Assembly (NCBI GenBank): GCA_958009055.1
Contig: OY253651.1
Coordinates: forward strand, 434,001 to 498,000
DNA: 64,000 bases
Reading direction: 5' to 3'
From: Choricystis sp. odSpoLacu1
Lineage: Eukaryota; Chlorophyta; Trebouxiophyceae
A model generated the notes under the pieces. The model saw only the letters and a program-made list of their open reading frames with translations. It searched no databases and was not told where the DNA came from. Positions 31,371 through 41,778 of the stretch are shown here, one piece after another (the first letter of the stretch is position 1; each line of letters opens with the position of its first letter). A program made the translations under genes and the position numbers.

Positions 31371-33316
31371 TCACACCGCCCCCCGCACCGCGTCCAGCAC
31401 CCTCCTGAACGCGCCATCCAGCCCGGGCACCGTGGGCCGCACCCCCGCATCCGCCAGCACGCGGTGGGCGCAGCCAAACCCGGAGAAGACGACGGCGTTG
31501 ACGCCTTGCCCCGGGAACGTCGAGTCGCCGACACAGTACAACCCTGGCACTTCAGTCGTGTTGAACGGCATGCCCAGCATGCCTGCAGGGCGGCGGGAGG
31601 GGACGGGGCCGTAGGAGCCATCCACACGGTTGAGGAAGCGGCGGTGGGTGCGCGGCGTGCCGACGGTCTTGAATTTGATCGCGGCCCGCAACCCCGGAAA
31701 CGCGGCCGCCTCCAGCCGGGCCAGCACTGCATCGGCGACGGCCTCCTTGGCAGCCTCATAGGCGGCAGGGTCCAGGCCAGCGTAGGCGTCGATCCAGTCG
31801 GGGGTGAAGGCGTGGAAGGTGTGGGTGCCGGGGGGGCAGAGCGACGGGTCCAGGAGGGACGGAATCGACACAAACAAGGTGCCACGTGCGTCTTCCAACG
31901 CGGCCCAATCCTCCAGCACGATGTGGTGGCACTGCGTGCCGGGCGGCAGGACAGCCGCATCGATGCAGGCGTGGATGGACAGGAAGGAGGGGGCCTTGGC
32001 GTAGCGTTTGAAAAAGGCGGCCTCCGATGGTGGCAGCGGGGCGGGGGCCTCGTTTGCGCCGCCACCACCACCCCTCGTCTTCAACAACTTCTCAAACGTG
32101 TCCCACCGTGTCGCGTTGGACACGATGGCTTTGCCGCGGTACACACGCCCGTCCGTCGTGCGCGCCGCGACGGCGCGGCCGGTGGTGGGATCTGTTTCGA
32201 TCGCCGCGACGCGGGCGGAGTACTCGACGTGCCCCCCCCTCTCTTTGACCCCCTCCGCCAACGCTTCCGCCAGCACGCCCGTGCCGCCCACCGGGTAGTT
32301 AATGCCGCCGTAGTGGCGGTCGCAGAAGACCATGCCTGCATTGATCATGGGGGTGAAGTTGGCATCAACAGTCGACCAACAGTAGCACTCCATGTCGATG
32401 AATTTCAACAGTTCCGCATCCTTGATGTGGCGCCTTGCCACGTCGCCCGCGTTGGTGGCCAGGAAGGAGGCAAGGGTGAGACAGGCGAGAGGGCGCTTGA
32501 CAAACTCTGAGTTTTTTGTGAGGGGCAGGTGGGTGGTGAGTCTGTGTGTCTGCAGCCTGTTTTTCCATCTTCCAACACTCCTTCCGCCCACCCACCAAAC
32601 ACCACCAACACCTCCTTCCCCCTCCCACAAACCTCGCACACACATACACACTCACCTCCCAACAAGTAGCGCGGCTCCTCCAGCGACTTGAGGTCGAGCG
32701 CGTTGAGCGAGTCGAAAACGCGCCAACACTCGCCATAAAACTTTTTGATGCCCGCCTCCTCGTGCGGAAACTTGGACACCAGCTCCTTGACAAACTCGTC
32801 GTACGACCGCCACACTTGAACCTCCAGGCCGGACGGATGGGCGGTGGAAGGCGGCAGGTGGTAGTGAATCTGTGTGGGATCGGGCACTGTCGCCACCTCC
32901 TTCCCCACCGCCGCCAGCGCGCGTGTGATCAGGTTGGTCGTGCCGTGCGCCCCCAGCCCAAACATCATGGATGCGCCCACGTCGAAGGTACAGCCGTTTG
33001 ATTCAAAGTGGCCGCCCGAGCCGCCGGGAATGATAAAAGCCTCTAGCACCACCACCGACCGCCCAGCCGCCGCCAGCTGGCTGGCCACCGTCAACCCGCC
33101 GAAGCCGCCCCCCACGATGACGGCGTCGTACTCGACGTTGGTGGGGGCGGGGCGGGAGGGGCGGGACGGGGAGGCGGTGGCGGAGGGTGGGGGGAGGGGG
33201 AGGCGGGGGGCGGGGGTGCGGGCGGGGCGATGGGGTGGCGCGTTGGTGGGGCGCCGCCCCACCAATGGGAGAGGGGCTGCGCACAGGCGCGTGTGCGCTG
33301 CCGCGGGGGCGTGCAT
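31371..33316 (-). CDS. CRTISO: Carotenoid isomerase (prolycopene isomerase), plastid
   Basis: FAD-dependent plastid enzyme converting poly-cis-lycopene to all-trans-lycopene, or the close CRTISO-like paralog. Two exons, 33316-32656 and 32506-31371 (598 aa). The first ~55 residues are Pro/Arg/Ala/Ser-rich, a transit peptide. The dinucleotide fold is at YDAVIVGGGFGGLTVASQLA, followed by GGSGGHFESNGCTFDVGASM. The splice joins RYLLGE to FVKRPLACL. Later blocks: CYCWSTVDA, YGGINYPVGGTGVLAEAL, and the C-terminal GLYCVGDSTFPGQGVNAVVF. These match the CRTISO/phytoene-desaturase-related family closely. Confidence 0.94.
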
Positions 33317-33498
33317 CGCGTTTTTTTCGGGCGGAGGCGGCACACCGAAAAACGTTTTTCGGACTTATCGACGCTGCACAAGTCGACGCAGCCTCCAGTT
33401 TTCTGGCTGGTTTTTGTTTAATCTGCGCGAGCGTGCCGCCTCCCACACACGCTCCACCTGTCGCGTGAGACCCCGACACAGATCCTCACGAGCACCTC

Positions 33499-36234
33499 AT
33501 GCCTTGCGCGAAAGGTCCACACACGCGGCGACACGCTCACGCAATGCGCCGCTCGGCGTGGCCACATGCGGGGCGCCCGTTGCCCCCCGCCCGCGCCGTC
33601 TCCCCCCGCCCACGGCCACAGGTGGCACGAGCTGCTACTTCTGATGGCTCCACCGTAGCCACGGGCCCAAACGCTCACGCCCTCAGCACCCGGGTGGGGG
33701 GCGAGGACGGTCCAACGCTGGCTGCCACAGTCGACGCGTTTGTCCAGCTGGCCAAGGTGAGAGAGGGAGAGAAGGAGTGCTTGAGGAAGAGTCAGAGCAA
33801 GCGAACAATGGAAAGTAAACCAAAAAAACCTGCCCTTTTTACCCTCAACAGTCCGTGCGCCGCCACACGACCCCCTCCGGCCGGGCCGCCCTCGCCGCCT
33901 CCCCCGCCGCCGCCTCCCTGTCGTCCACGCTGGTGGCCGCCGCCGACTCGTTGACACCCGCCGCGGGGGCCGCCCTGGCCCGCGCGCACGGGGCGGTGGG
34001 GCACGCATCGCCAGCGCTGGTGGCCGTGTTGGCGGCACGCGCCCCCGCGGCTGCCGCGACGGGCGGTGCTGACGGCGCGGCCTGGGTGGCGGCCCTGGTG
34101 GCGTCCCCCCGCGTCGGCACCGCGGCCGCCCGGGCGGCCCTGCTGGCGCAAGCAGCGCCGTCGCTCGCGGGCGGCGGCGCGCACGCGCTGCCGCTGCGCA
34201 CGCTGTGCGACGTGGCCGCTGCCACAGCCGCCATCCTGGCGGCTGGCCAGAGTGGAGGACTCGCAGACGCCACCTCGGACGACGCCGCGTCCGAGAGCGA
34301 CGACGGCCTGTGGGCGTGGGGGGATGCGGCTGCCGCGGCCGCGACCGCGGGGCGGTCGCCGACAGCGCGCGCGGCAGAGGCGGGCGCACCGCCGCCGCCC
34401 GCCCTCCCCGCCCCCGCCCACCTGGCTGCAGCAGTCTCCCTCTTCGACACGCTGGCCACCTCGGCGGCGGGGCGGGAGCATGAGCTGGACGGTGCGTCGG
34501 TGGCCCGCCTGGCGCGCGCGCTGGTGGAGAGCGGCGCGCTGCGCGCGGCGCGCCGCGCGCGCGGCGCGCCCGTCCCCGTCACCGCCCTCCTGGACGCCCT
34601 CTGCCGCCGCGTGCAGGCGGGCGTGCTGGATGGGCGGGCCGCCACCCCGCCCGACGTGTGCAACACGGCGTGGGCGCTGGGGCGGGCAGCGCGCACGCTG
34701 CCGCACGACGCAGCCGCGCCCGCGCTCTCTGCTCTGGCCGCCCTGGCCCGCCCCCTGGAAACCGCCGCCCCGTCCGCCGACGCGGCCGCCGTGGCGGCCG
34801 CCGCCTGGGGCCTGGCCGCCAACTCGGGCGCGGTCGCGGGCGCGTGTGGCGCCGCCTCGGGCGACCGCGCGGCGGCGGCGCTCGACGCGCTTGCCAGCCG
34901 AGCGGCCGCGCTGGCCGCGCGCGGCGGCGCAGACCCGCGCTGGGCCGCCACCACGCTCTGGGCCCTGGCCCGCGCCCGGCACCGCCACCGGCCCGCGTTT
35001 GCAGAGGTGGCGGCCTGCGTGGATGCAGCGTCGCTGCGTCCACGCGATGGCGCCACGCTCGCCCTGGCTGCCGCGCACGCCGGGTGCTGGGACGCGCCTG
35101 CCGTCGCCCGCCTGCTGGACGGCATCGGGGTTGCGACCTTGGATGCTTTGTCCCGCAACGAGTGCCCCCCCCGCGCCGCCGCCAACGTGTGTTATGCTCT
35201 CGCAGCGGCGGGGCGGCTGCCGCCACGGTTGCAAGCGGCGGCGGCCGCCGCCGCGGCGCGGGCGCCGACGCCCCCCCCCCCCCGCCGAGCTGGGCCAACT
35301 GCACGTGGCAGCAGTGGTTCTGCGCGCAGAGGGAGGGATGGCTCCTCCCGGCACCCCCCCTCCCCCCCACACCGTCGGCGATGCGACCGACTTTTTACGC
35401 TCTCTCTTTGACGCTGGCCGCGTCACCACCGCCGCGGCCGCCGCCTGGGCGGCGGGCGGCCCCCTGGGCCCCACCCGCGTCACCGCGTCCCACAAACAGT
35501 TGTTGACGTGCCTGCGGGAGGCGCACGGGTGGGAGGAGGTGGAGCCGGAGCACAGGGCGGCAGGCCTGGCCGCCGTCGACGTCGCCCTCCCCTCCGCCCG
35601 CGTGGCTGTCGAGCTGGACGGTCCCTCCCACTTTTTCGCAAATGCGCCCTCCGTCCCTGTCGGCGGCACCGCCTTCAAGCGGCGGTTGTTGCGTGCCCTT
35701 GGGTGGCAGCTCGTGTCGGTGCCACACTTTCACTGGGCTCAACTGGCCACGGGGGCCGCCCGGGCCGCGTATGTGGCACTGGCACTCGCAGGCTCGCTCG
35801 CCGCCCTGCCCGACGAGGATGTGCGGGCCGCGCTGGCGGGGCTGGGGCCGCCCCGCGCGCGCGCGGGCGCGCTGGCGGTCGAAATCGCTCGCATGCTGGC
35901 CGAATACTCAGCCAGCGATGCGGGTGGCCACGATCGAGGCGACCAAGTGGCCCGCTTGGTGGCCGAGCTGGAGGGCGAGGAGGAGGCGGTGGCGGAGGGT
36001 GGGGAGGGGGTGGAAGCGGAGCAAAGTGTCGTCGCCACTTCGCCACCACCATCACCACCCCCACCACCGCCGCCCGACCCAAACGCCATCGCCACGCGTG
36101 TCATTCGCCTGGCCGCGGTGCGCGGGCGACAGGGCAGGCTGACCGCGTCCGCCGCGCTGGCTGCGGGGCGGCGCGCGGCGCAGGGGAAGCGGGACGATGG
36201 CGACGACGACGACGACGAGAGCGCGGGCGAGTGA
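33499..36234 (+). CDS. RAP-domain organellar RNA-binding protein; frame broken at C13
   Basis: Likely plastid or mitochondrial RNA-processing factor. Exon 1 is 33499-33756 (Arg/Pro-rich transit-like start); exon 2 is 33852-36234; about 879 aa once one base is removed from a C13 run. The middle is a helical-repeat region (VCNTAWALGRAARTL, AAAWGLAANSGAVAG, WAATTLWALARARHRH, NVCYALAAAGRLPP), of the FASTK/OPR-RAP style. The C-terminal RAP domain reads RVAVELDGPSHFF, GTAFKRRLLRALGWQLVSV and PHFHW. The tail is acidic and Pro-rich. The two frames meet at 35271-35283. Confidence 0.8.
35271..35283. repeat. C13 homopolymer breaking the RAP-protein frame
   Basis: Thirteen C on the coding strand. Removing one base joins the repeat region (ARAPTPPPP) to the frame that carries AELGQLHVAAVVL and the RAP domain. 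Confidence 0.85.
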
Positions 36235-36304
36235 GTGAGAGAGAAAGACAATGATGAACAGTTAATTGTGTTACAGATCAGTGTATTGTTTTATTTCTTT
36301 TCCT

Positions 36305-37136
36305 TCACACCCCACCCACTTTCCCCACCACCCGTCTCCGCGCCCCCCCACCCTCCTCCCGCTTGGGCGGCGCCCTCTCCAGCAGCGGCCTCGCAAACCG
36401 GGTCACCGGCCCCGCTGCGGCGGGCGCCAGGCGGACGTGCAGGTGGGCTCGGTACAGCGACCGCACCCCCGTCCTCCCCTTGCCGTGAAACCAGGGCCGC
36501 TTGGCGGTCGGCGCCCGCCCCACGACTGCTTCTGCCACCGCCAGCGCTCCTCCATCCAGGCCATGGTTGGTCACCGCGTTGGCGCGCGCGGACGCGATGA
36601 CGCCGCGTGTCACGCGGGCCGCCTTGGTGGGGGACACCGCGCACTGCGCCAGCGCGTCGTCCACGTGCAGGCCCGCGACCGCCCGCACAAAGCGGGCCAA
36701 CTTCTTGGGGGAGATGCGCACGCCGCACAGGGTGGCGGACGCGTCGGAGCGGGGGGCGGGGGCGGGCGGCGCGGACGGTGACGACGACGACGCATCGGTG
36801 GGGGCGCGGTGCGCCTGCATCAACGGGTTGCGTTGAGCGTCGTCGGCAGGTGGCGATGGTGGCGGCGCGTCCGCGGCAAAGGACTGGGGAGTGTTGTGAT
36901 GGAGGGACGGTAGGGGGGCGGGTGAGCGTCTGGTTTGCCGGCAAACACGCCCTCCCTCCCACGCCCCTCCTCCCGCGCGCGTGATCCCGGCACCCCCACA
37001 CGCCAATGCCAACACCCGGTCACACACTCACCCTGCGCCAGGCGCCCGCGAACGCGGCTGCGAGTGTGCGCGGGGCGCCCGCATCGGCGCCGCCGCTCGC
37101 GACCGCGGCGGCCGCGCGGCGGCCGGCAGCCTGCAT
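36305..37136 (-). CDS. Organellar ribosomal protein L22 (uL22)
   Basis: Large-subunit protein of the mitochondrial or plastid ribosome. Two exons, 37136-37032 and 36883-36305 (227 aa). Exon 1 encodes an Ala/Arg leader (MQAAGRRAAAAVASGGADAG), a targeting peptide. The uL22 core reads GVRISPKKLARFVRAVAGLH, then VTRGVIASARANAVTNHGLD and RSLYRAHLHVRLA. A Pro/Ser-rich linker separates leader and core. Which organelle is served is not clear from the sequence. A C17 run lies just upstream of the ATG. Confidence 0.85.
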
Positions 37137-37147
37137 TTTGTGTGTGT

Positions 37148-37164
37148 GGGGGGGGGGGGGGGGG
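37148..37164. repeat. G17/C17 homopolymer in the uL22 5' leader
   Basis: Seventeen G on the plus strand, 11 bp upstream of the uL22 ATG, so C-rich on the coding strand. It is similar in position to the C19 run before the ADP/ATP carrier start. Confidence 0.9.
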
Positions 37165-37343
37165 AGCGGAGTGGCAGGGAGAGGAAGAGAGAGTTCTGTG
37201 CCACGTGGGCTAGAGTGTGGCGGTGACGTGTGGCGTGGAAAACGGTTCAGCCACCAGCGAAACGAGGAGAAAACTGAGTTGGAAAACGCCAACCTTCGTT
37301 TTTCTTATTTCGGTTAACAGAAAGCGACACACACACCAAACTC

Positions 37344-38907
37344 TCACGCCTTCTCCGTCGTGCCCAGCCAGTCGGAGAAGACTTCGTAGTCTTGGCCGAC
37401 GTAGTCGTGGTCGGACGTCATGCGCGCCAGGAACGCCTTGGACGGCGCGCGCGCATCTGCCGGCCGGCCACCCTTCTTGGCGCCGCCCTTTTTGGCCGCC
37501 AGCGCGTGGCGCTTGGCCACCTTGGCGTACGGGTTGAGCTTGAGCATGGCGCCCAGGTTTTTGAGCGGGTTCTTGCGCAGGCCGCGGCGCGGCGGCGCCG
37601 AGCGCGGCGCGTGCACGACCGACTGCACTTCGTCCGAGTTGACCAGGCGGGCGACGTCCGCGTTGGTCATGATGTGGCGGGGCAGGGTGTAGCCCTTCTT
37701 GGAGGTGGAAACGGCGCCGTCGCCGGTGCCAAAGAGGGTGTCCAGGCGGTCAAACGCAGATTTGGTCCACACAATGAACCGGCCCACGTGGCCGCCGGGA
37801 GCCAGCTGCAGCAGGTTGAGGGACTCCACAGACGCGACGTCGACGCCGGGGATGGCGCGGAAGGCGCGGGAGACCGCGCCGTCGCCGCCGTAGACAAGCA
37901 GGGGGCCGCGGCGCGACACGTAGCGCCGGTTGCGCATCTTGCCCTTGCCCTTGCGAATGTTGCGGGACGCGCGCGCGCGTTCCACGTCGGCGCCCGCGCC
38001 CAGGGCGGTCAGCAGGGCGATGGCTTTGGAGGTTTTGGTGAGCGTTTCGGCCGCGTCATCGACAACGAGGGGGAGCTCCGGGACGGCGTCGACGCGGTGG
38101 CCGCGCGCCATCACGAGCGACGGCAGCGCAGAGGCAGCCAGGGCAGACGCCACAGCATAGCGCTTGAGGTTGACGTTGACCTTGCGGTGCCAGCGGCGCC
38201 ACGTCTTGGTGGGGGCGAACATGCGGCCGCCGCGGCACATGTTGCCAAACGCGCCCTGGCCCGCACGGTGCGTGCCGCCGCCCGGGACGCGCGGGATGCG
38301 CGACACCGCGCGCCCAGTGCCCCACGACTCGGCGGCGGTCTGCATGCCGGCGGGGTAGGAGACGGCGTACGGCTGGCGCGCGTTCTTGTTGAGGCCGGTG
38401 TGGACCTGGGGGGTGGAGGGAAAGGGAGAAAAAAGGGTGAGCGCGATCGCACCGGCGGCCGGGGGGGCGTGGCAGCGTGGTGTTTGGCGCCGTTTGCGGG
38501 TGGCTCCCCCTCGGGCGGTGCACCTGCACGCCCCTGGACAAGCCCCACGGCGGGATCGGGGGAGAGGAGGCGGGCGAGAGGGAGGGCGCGAGGGCGGGCT
38601 CCCGAGCCGACGCGCGGCGGCCGGCCGACGCACGCAGCCGGCGGTCGCCGCCCCAGCCTCTCCACCCCGGATCACGCGCCCCGCCGCCCGCGCCCAGCGC
38701 GTCTGGTCTCAATTGCAGGACGCGGGGGGGAGATGGCCGCAGAGAGGCAGCGTGCGCGCGGGGGGGAGCGCGATGCTTTGCACACACACGCACCTGCAGC
38801 ACGACGTCGGGCCGAATCGGGGCCGTGAACACGGCGGGCAGGGGGACCTGGCCCGCGGCGGCGCCATCCAGGCCCTGCACGGTGACGAGGGGGCGAGCGG
38901 CGGCCAT
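37344..38907 (-). CDS. RPL4: 60S ribosomal protein L4 (uL4)
   Basis: Cytosolic large-subunit protein lining the peptide exit tunnel. Two exons, 38907-38794 and 38405-37344 (391 aa). It starts [20 protein letters not shown] and [17 protein letters not shown]; the splice leads to [40 protein letters not shown] and [20 protein letters not shown] are near-invariant. The C-terminus is Lys-rich (KKGGAKKGG). The 388-bp intron shows no snoRNA boxes that I could identify. Confidence 0.98.
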
Positions 38908-39029
38908 CTGGTCTGGGTGGAAACGAGTGGCAGCAGCGGCTGGTAGGAGAAAAGGAAAAGACGTGTGAGCCTGCGGTGCGAGTCTCTCTCTGGAGCTCTC
39001 GCACACCCTCTTCTCTCTCCTCTTATCCT

Positions 39030-39565
39030 ATGCCGCCCACACGCGCCGCCTGCCGCGCCGCCGCAGCCGCCGTGCTGGATGGTGCGTGCTTGAAGGAAGG
39101 CTGACCACCGCGCGTGTGTGTATTCTTTGTGTGTGCGCGTCTGTTCGTCTTCCCCCCCCCCCCACCCACCCTCCCTCTCCCGCCCACACTCAGGCACCCA
39201 CCCTGACTGGGCCGCCGCCTTCACCGCGGCCGGCGTGGACCCCCCCCCCGCCACCACGCTGGCCCTGGAGCTGCCGTCTGGGCTGTCTCTGGAGGCGGCG
39301 GCGGCGGCTTTCGGCCGCATGGCGGCGTGCGCGGCCGCGGCCGCGGCCGCCGCCTCCCGCTCGGACGACGCCCTCGCCCGCGCCGCCTTTGGCGCGCTGG
39401 GGGGTGGCCCCTCTGCCGACGTCTCCGTGGAAGCTCTGCGTGCGGCCGCGGACGCGGTGGGGTTGGGGGGGGGGGGCGCTCGCGGCTCGCCTGCGCCGCG
39501 CGCGCGTGGGGGCAGCCAGCATGACGCTGTCCCAGGTGAAGGCGGCGCTGGCGGCCAGTGTGTGA
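39030..39565 (+). CDS. Small Ala-rich protein of unknown function; frame broken at G12
   Basis: Two exons, 39030-39081 and 39194-39565, about 140 aa if one base is removed from a G12 run (39465-39476). It starts MPPTRAACRAAAAAVLDG, then HPDWAAAFTAAGVDPPP, ALELPSGLSLEAAAAAF and, after the break, ALAARLRRARVGAASMTLSQ. No family recognised. The N-terminus could be a targeting peptide. It shares a 122-bp divergent spacer with RPL4. The clean phase-1 intron supports it as a real gene. Confidence 0.55.
39465..39476. repeat. G12 homopolymer breaking the small unknown gene
   Basis: Twelve G on the coding strand. Eleven would extend the protein to the natural-looking end KAALAASV and a stop at 39565. 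Without it the frame runs on into 3' sequence. Confidence 0.75.
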
Positions 39566-39660
39566 GGCGGAGAGAGAGAGCGTTGCCATCGTGCCATGTT
39601 GGTTTGCATTGTTGTGGTTGACACACACACAAGGGGGCACGTTCTTGTGGGGGGGGTCGG

Positions 39661-39708
39661 TTTTTTTTTTTGAAAGTTTTTTGATTTTTTTTTTTGAAAG
39701 TTTTTTGA
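39661..39708. repeat. Tandem duplication of a 24-bp T-rich unit
   Basis: Eleven T followed by gaaagttttttga, twice in direct succession (39661-39684, 39685-39708). It lies in the 268-bp convergent spacer between the small unknown gene and the BAR-domain gene. Confidence 0.85.
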
Positions 39709-39833
39709 GTGCTCCCTCTCCGTCCACACTCCCCCAACCCACAACTCTGTGGGGCCACAATGAAGAAGAAAAAGGGAGGATAAAAAAAGGAAAAACCCCG
39801 GGGAGTTTATGTACACAGAAAGACGACCTTTTC

Positions 39834-41453
39834 TCACCACACCGCCCCCGCGTCGGCCGCGTACCGGTCAAACGCGGCGCGGTCGCCGCCGTCAGTCGAC
39901 CCCACCGTCCCCGACCGCTTGCCGGTGGTGCCGTACTGGGCCCCATTCTCCTTGCCCGCGGCGGCAGCGGCGGCGCCCGCGGTGGCGGCGGCCGCGTAGC
40001 CGCCGACCTTGGCGCCGCTCGTGAGTCGGCCGCCGCTCGGCGGCGACCGCGCGGCGCCAATGGTGGCGGCGGCCGCGGGGGCGGCAGGCGCAGCCCCACC
40101 GTAGGCAGCGTCCACGGCGGCGGAGGCGGGGCCGCCCGCAGAGGCGGCGAGCACCACTTTGGAGGGACCAAGGGCCGCGCCGGCCGCCGAGTACGCGTCG
40201 GCCTGCAGCCGCATGACCGCCCCCAGGTACGACTTCAGCCACACCGCGTCCCGGATGAGTTGAGCCAGCTGCTGAAACACGAGTGCCTCCTGCTCCTTGA
40301 ACGCTTGGCGGGCGGCCGCCAGCTTGGCCTCCTTGTGCTGCAGCCTTTTAATGGTCTGCTCCATCTGCCACTCCCCTTTGGACCGGGTATGGGGCAGGCG
40401 CAGCCTCTGCTTGTCGATGGCGGTGCCCAGGGAGACCACGGTGCGGCGGCGGGAGTCGACCTCCAGGCGGACGCCTTCCAGGCGTTTCATGCGGGTGGCG
40501 ACCGTCGTGTAGGCCGCGGCCCAGCGCGCCATCGGGGCCAGCACTTCAGCCTCCACCTTTTTAGCCGCGTCCTTGGCCACGGCATCCAGGTCGTCCGGCG
40601 CAAAGTCGCCGCCCACGGTGCCGGCGCCACCCGGCCCCGGAGGCGCGGGCGCCGCACGGCCAGCGCCCGTGTCTTCAAACACGCGCGGCAGTTGGGAGGC
40701 CAGGACGGAGGCGGTGGTGGTGAAGAGAGCTGTGTGAGGGAGTGTGTGTGTGTGTGTGTGTGTGTGTCAGATGATGGAGGGTGTGGGACAACAAGGGGTC
40801 GGCGGGCGCCGGTGGTTGGGCCGCGCGGGCGGCACGCCAACGGTCGTGTTGGCGCGCGCGCGCGGCCTCCCCCCTTTCCCCGCCGCGCGCGCCCCCATTC
40901 CTCCTCCTCTCTCTCTCTCTCTCCACACAACACACAGCTCTCACTCACCTTCAGCCGCGTTCTTGACGCCCCGAATGTCTTTCTCGCACCGCTTGAGCGC
41001 GGCCGCAAAGTCGGCCGCTTCGCGCAGCATCGCGGTGTTGCGCGCGTTGGGCGTCGGCACAAACGACGGGTCGAAGTCGAGGTGCAGGTCTTGGCGGGCC
41101 TGTGGGTGTGAAAGGAGGGTGTGTGTGACGAGGCGAGTGAGAGGGGCGTGGAAACAGGGTGGAGGCGGGGCGGGCGTTGGGGGGATGGAGGGCCTGCGCG
41201 CGTCGCCCGCGGCAATGCCGTCGTCCTTGTCCCTGGGCTGCGCCCCTCCACACGCCTCCTGTCCGAAAAACAACGTGCGCCAGCCACAGCAAGAACCTTC
41301 CTCTATGCAACGAGGGAGGAGCACAAGGAAGCGGCGGCGGTGGCGGGCGTGGGGGGGCGGTGTTGACGTGGGTTGGCGGTTGATGTTTGGGCCCCTCAAT
41401 GCGCGTCCTTCCTTGCACACCTTTTCCGAGAAGCGGCGCCACCCGACACTCAT
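39834..41453 (-). CDS. BAR-domain protein
   Basis: Predicted membrane-curvature protein acting in endocytosis or trafficking. Three exons: 41453-41421, 41099-40949 and 40729-39834 (359 aa), phases closing exactly. The N-terminus MSVGWRRFSEK leads to LDFDPSFVPTPNARNTAML and RCEKDIRGVKNAAE. The long helical region continues ARWAAAYTTVATRMKRLEGV, RRRTVVSLGTAIDKQRLRLP and KRLQHKEAKLAAARQAFKEQ, consistent with a BAR coiled coil. The C-terminal 120 residues are low-complexity Ala/Gly with no SH3 domain. Assignment rests on the helix pattern rather than on invariant residues. Confidence 0.7.
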
Positions 41454-41778
41454 GGTGATTAGTAGGTGAGAGAGGCACGGGAGGGTGGACTTGTGTGTTG
41501 AAAGAGGCACCCGCGGCGAGGGGTGGCGGCGGTTTGGAGAGAGAGTGTGAGCGTTGCCGTTGGTTCTCGCTCTCACTCTCGGTTTTTCGTCGAAAAACGG
41601 GGCAGTGCGCGTGTGGTCCTGCGCCCCTCCCCACACCTCTCTTCCTCGAGCCGCGGGGACTGTCTGGTGCTGCACGTGGCTGTGCACAGGCGACAGGCAC
41701 AGGAGGGAGAGCGAGGCACCGGCGTCTGTGTGTTTTTGCACGCCGCCCAATTTTCGCTCGGCCGCACACAAAACACAA
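41454..41778. promoter_or_regulatory. Divergent spacer between BAR-protein and THO1 genes
   Basis: 325 bp head-to-head spacer expected to hold both promoters. Moderately GC-rich, with no TATA box, repeat or RNA gene noticed. Confidence 0.4.

Noticed and set aside
39558..41111. 517-residue plus-strand frame across the BAR-domain gene
   Set aside because: Low-complexity shadow of the minus-strand gene, crossing its introns without regard to splice sites.
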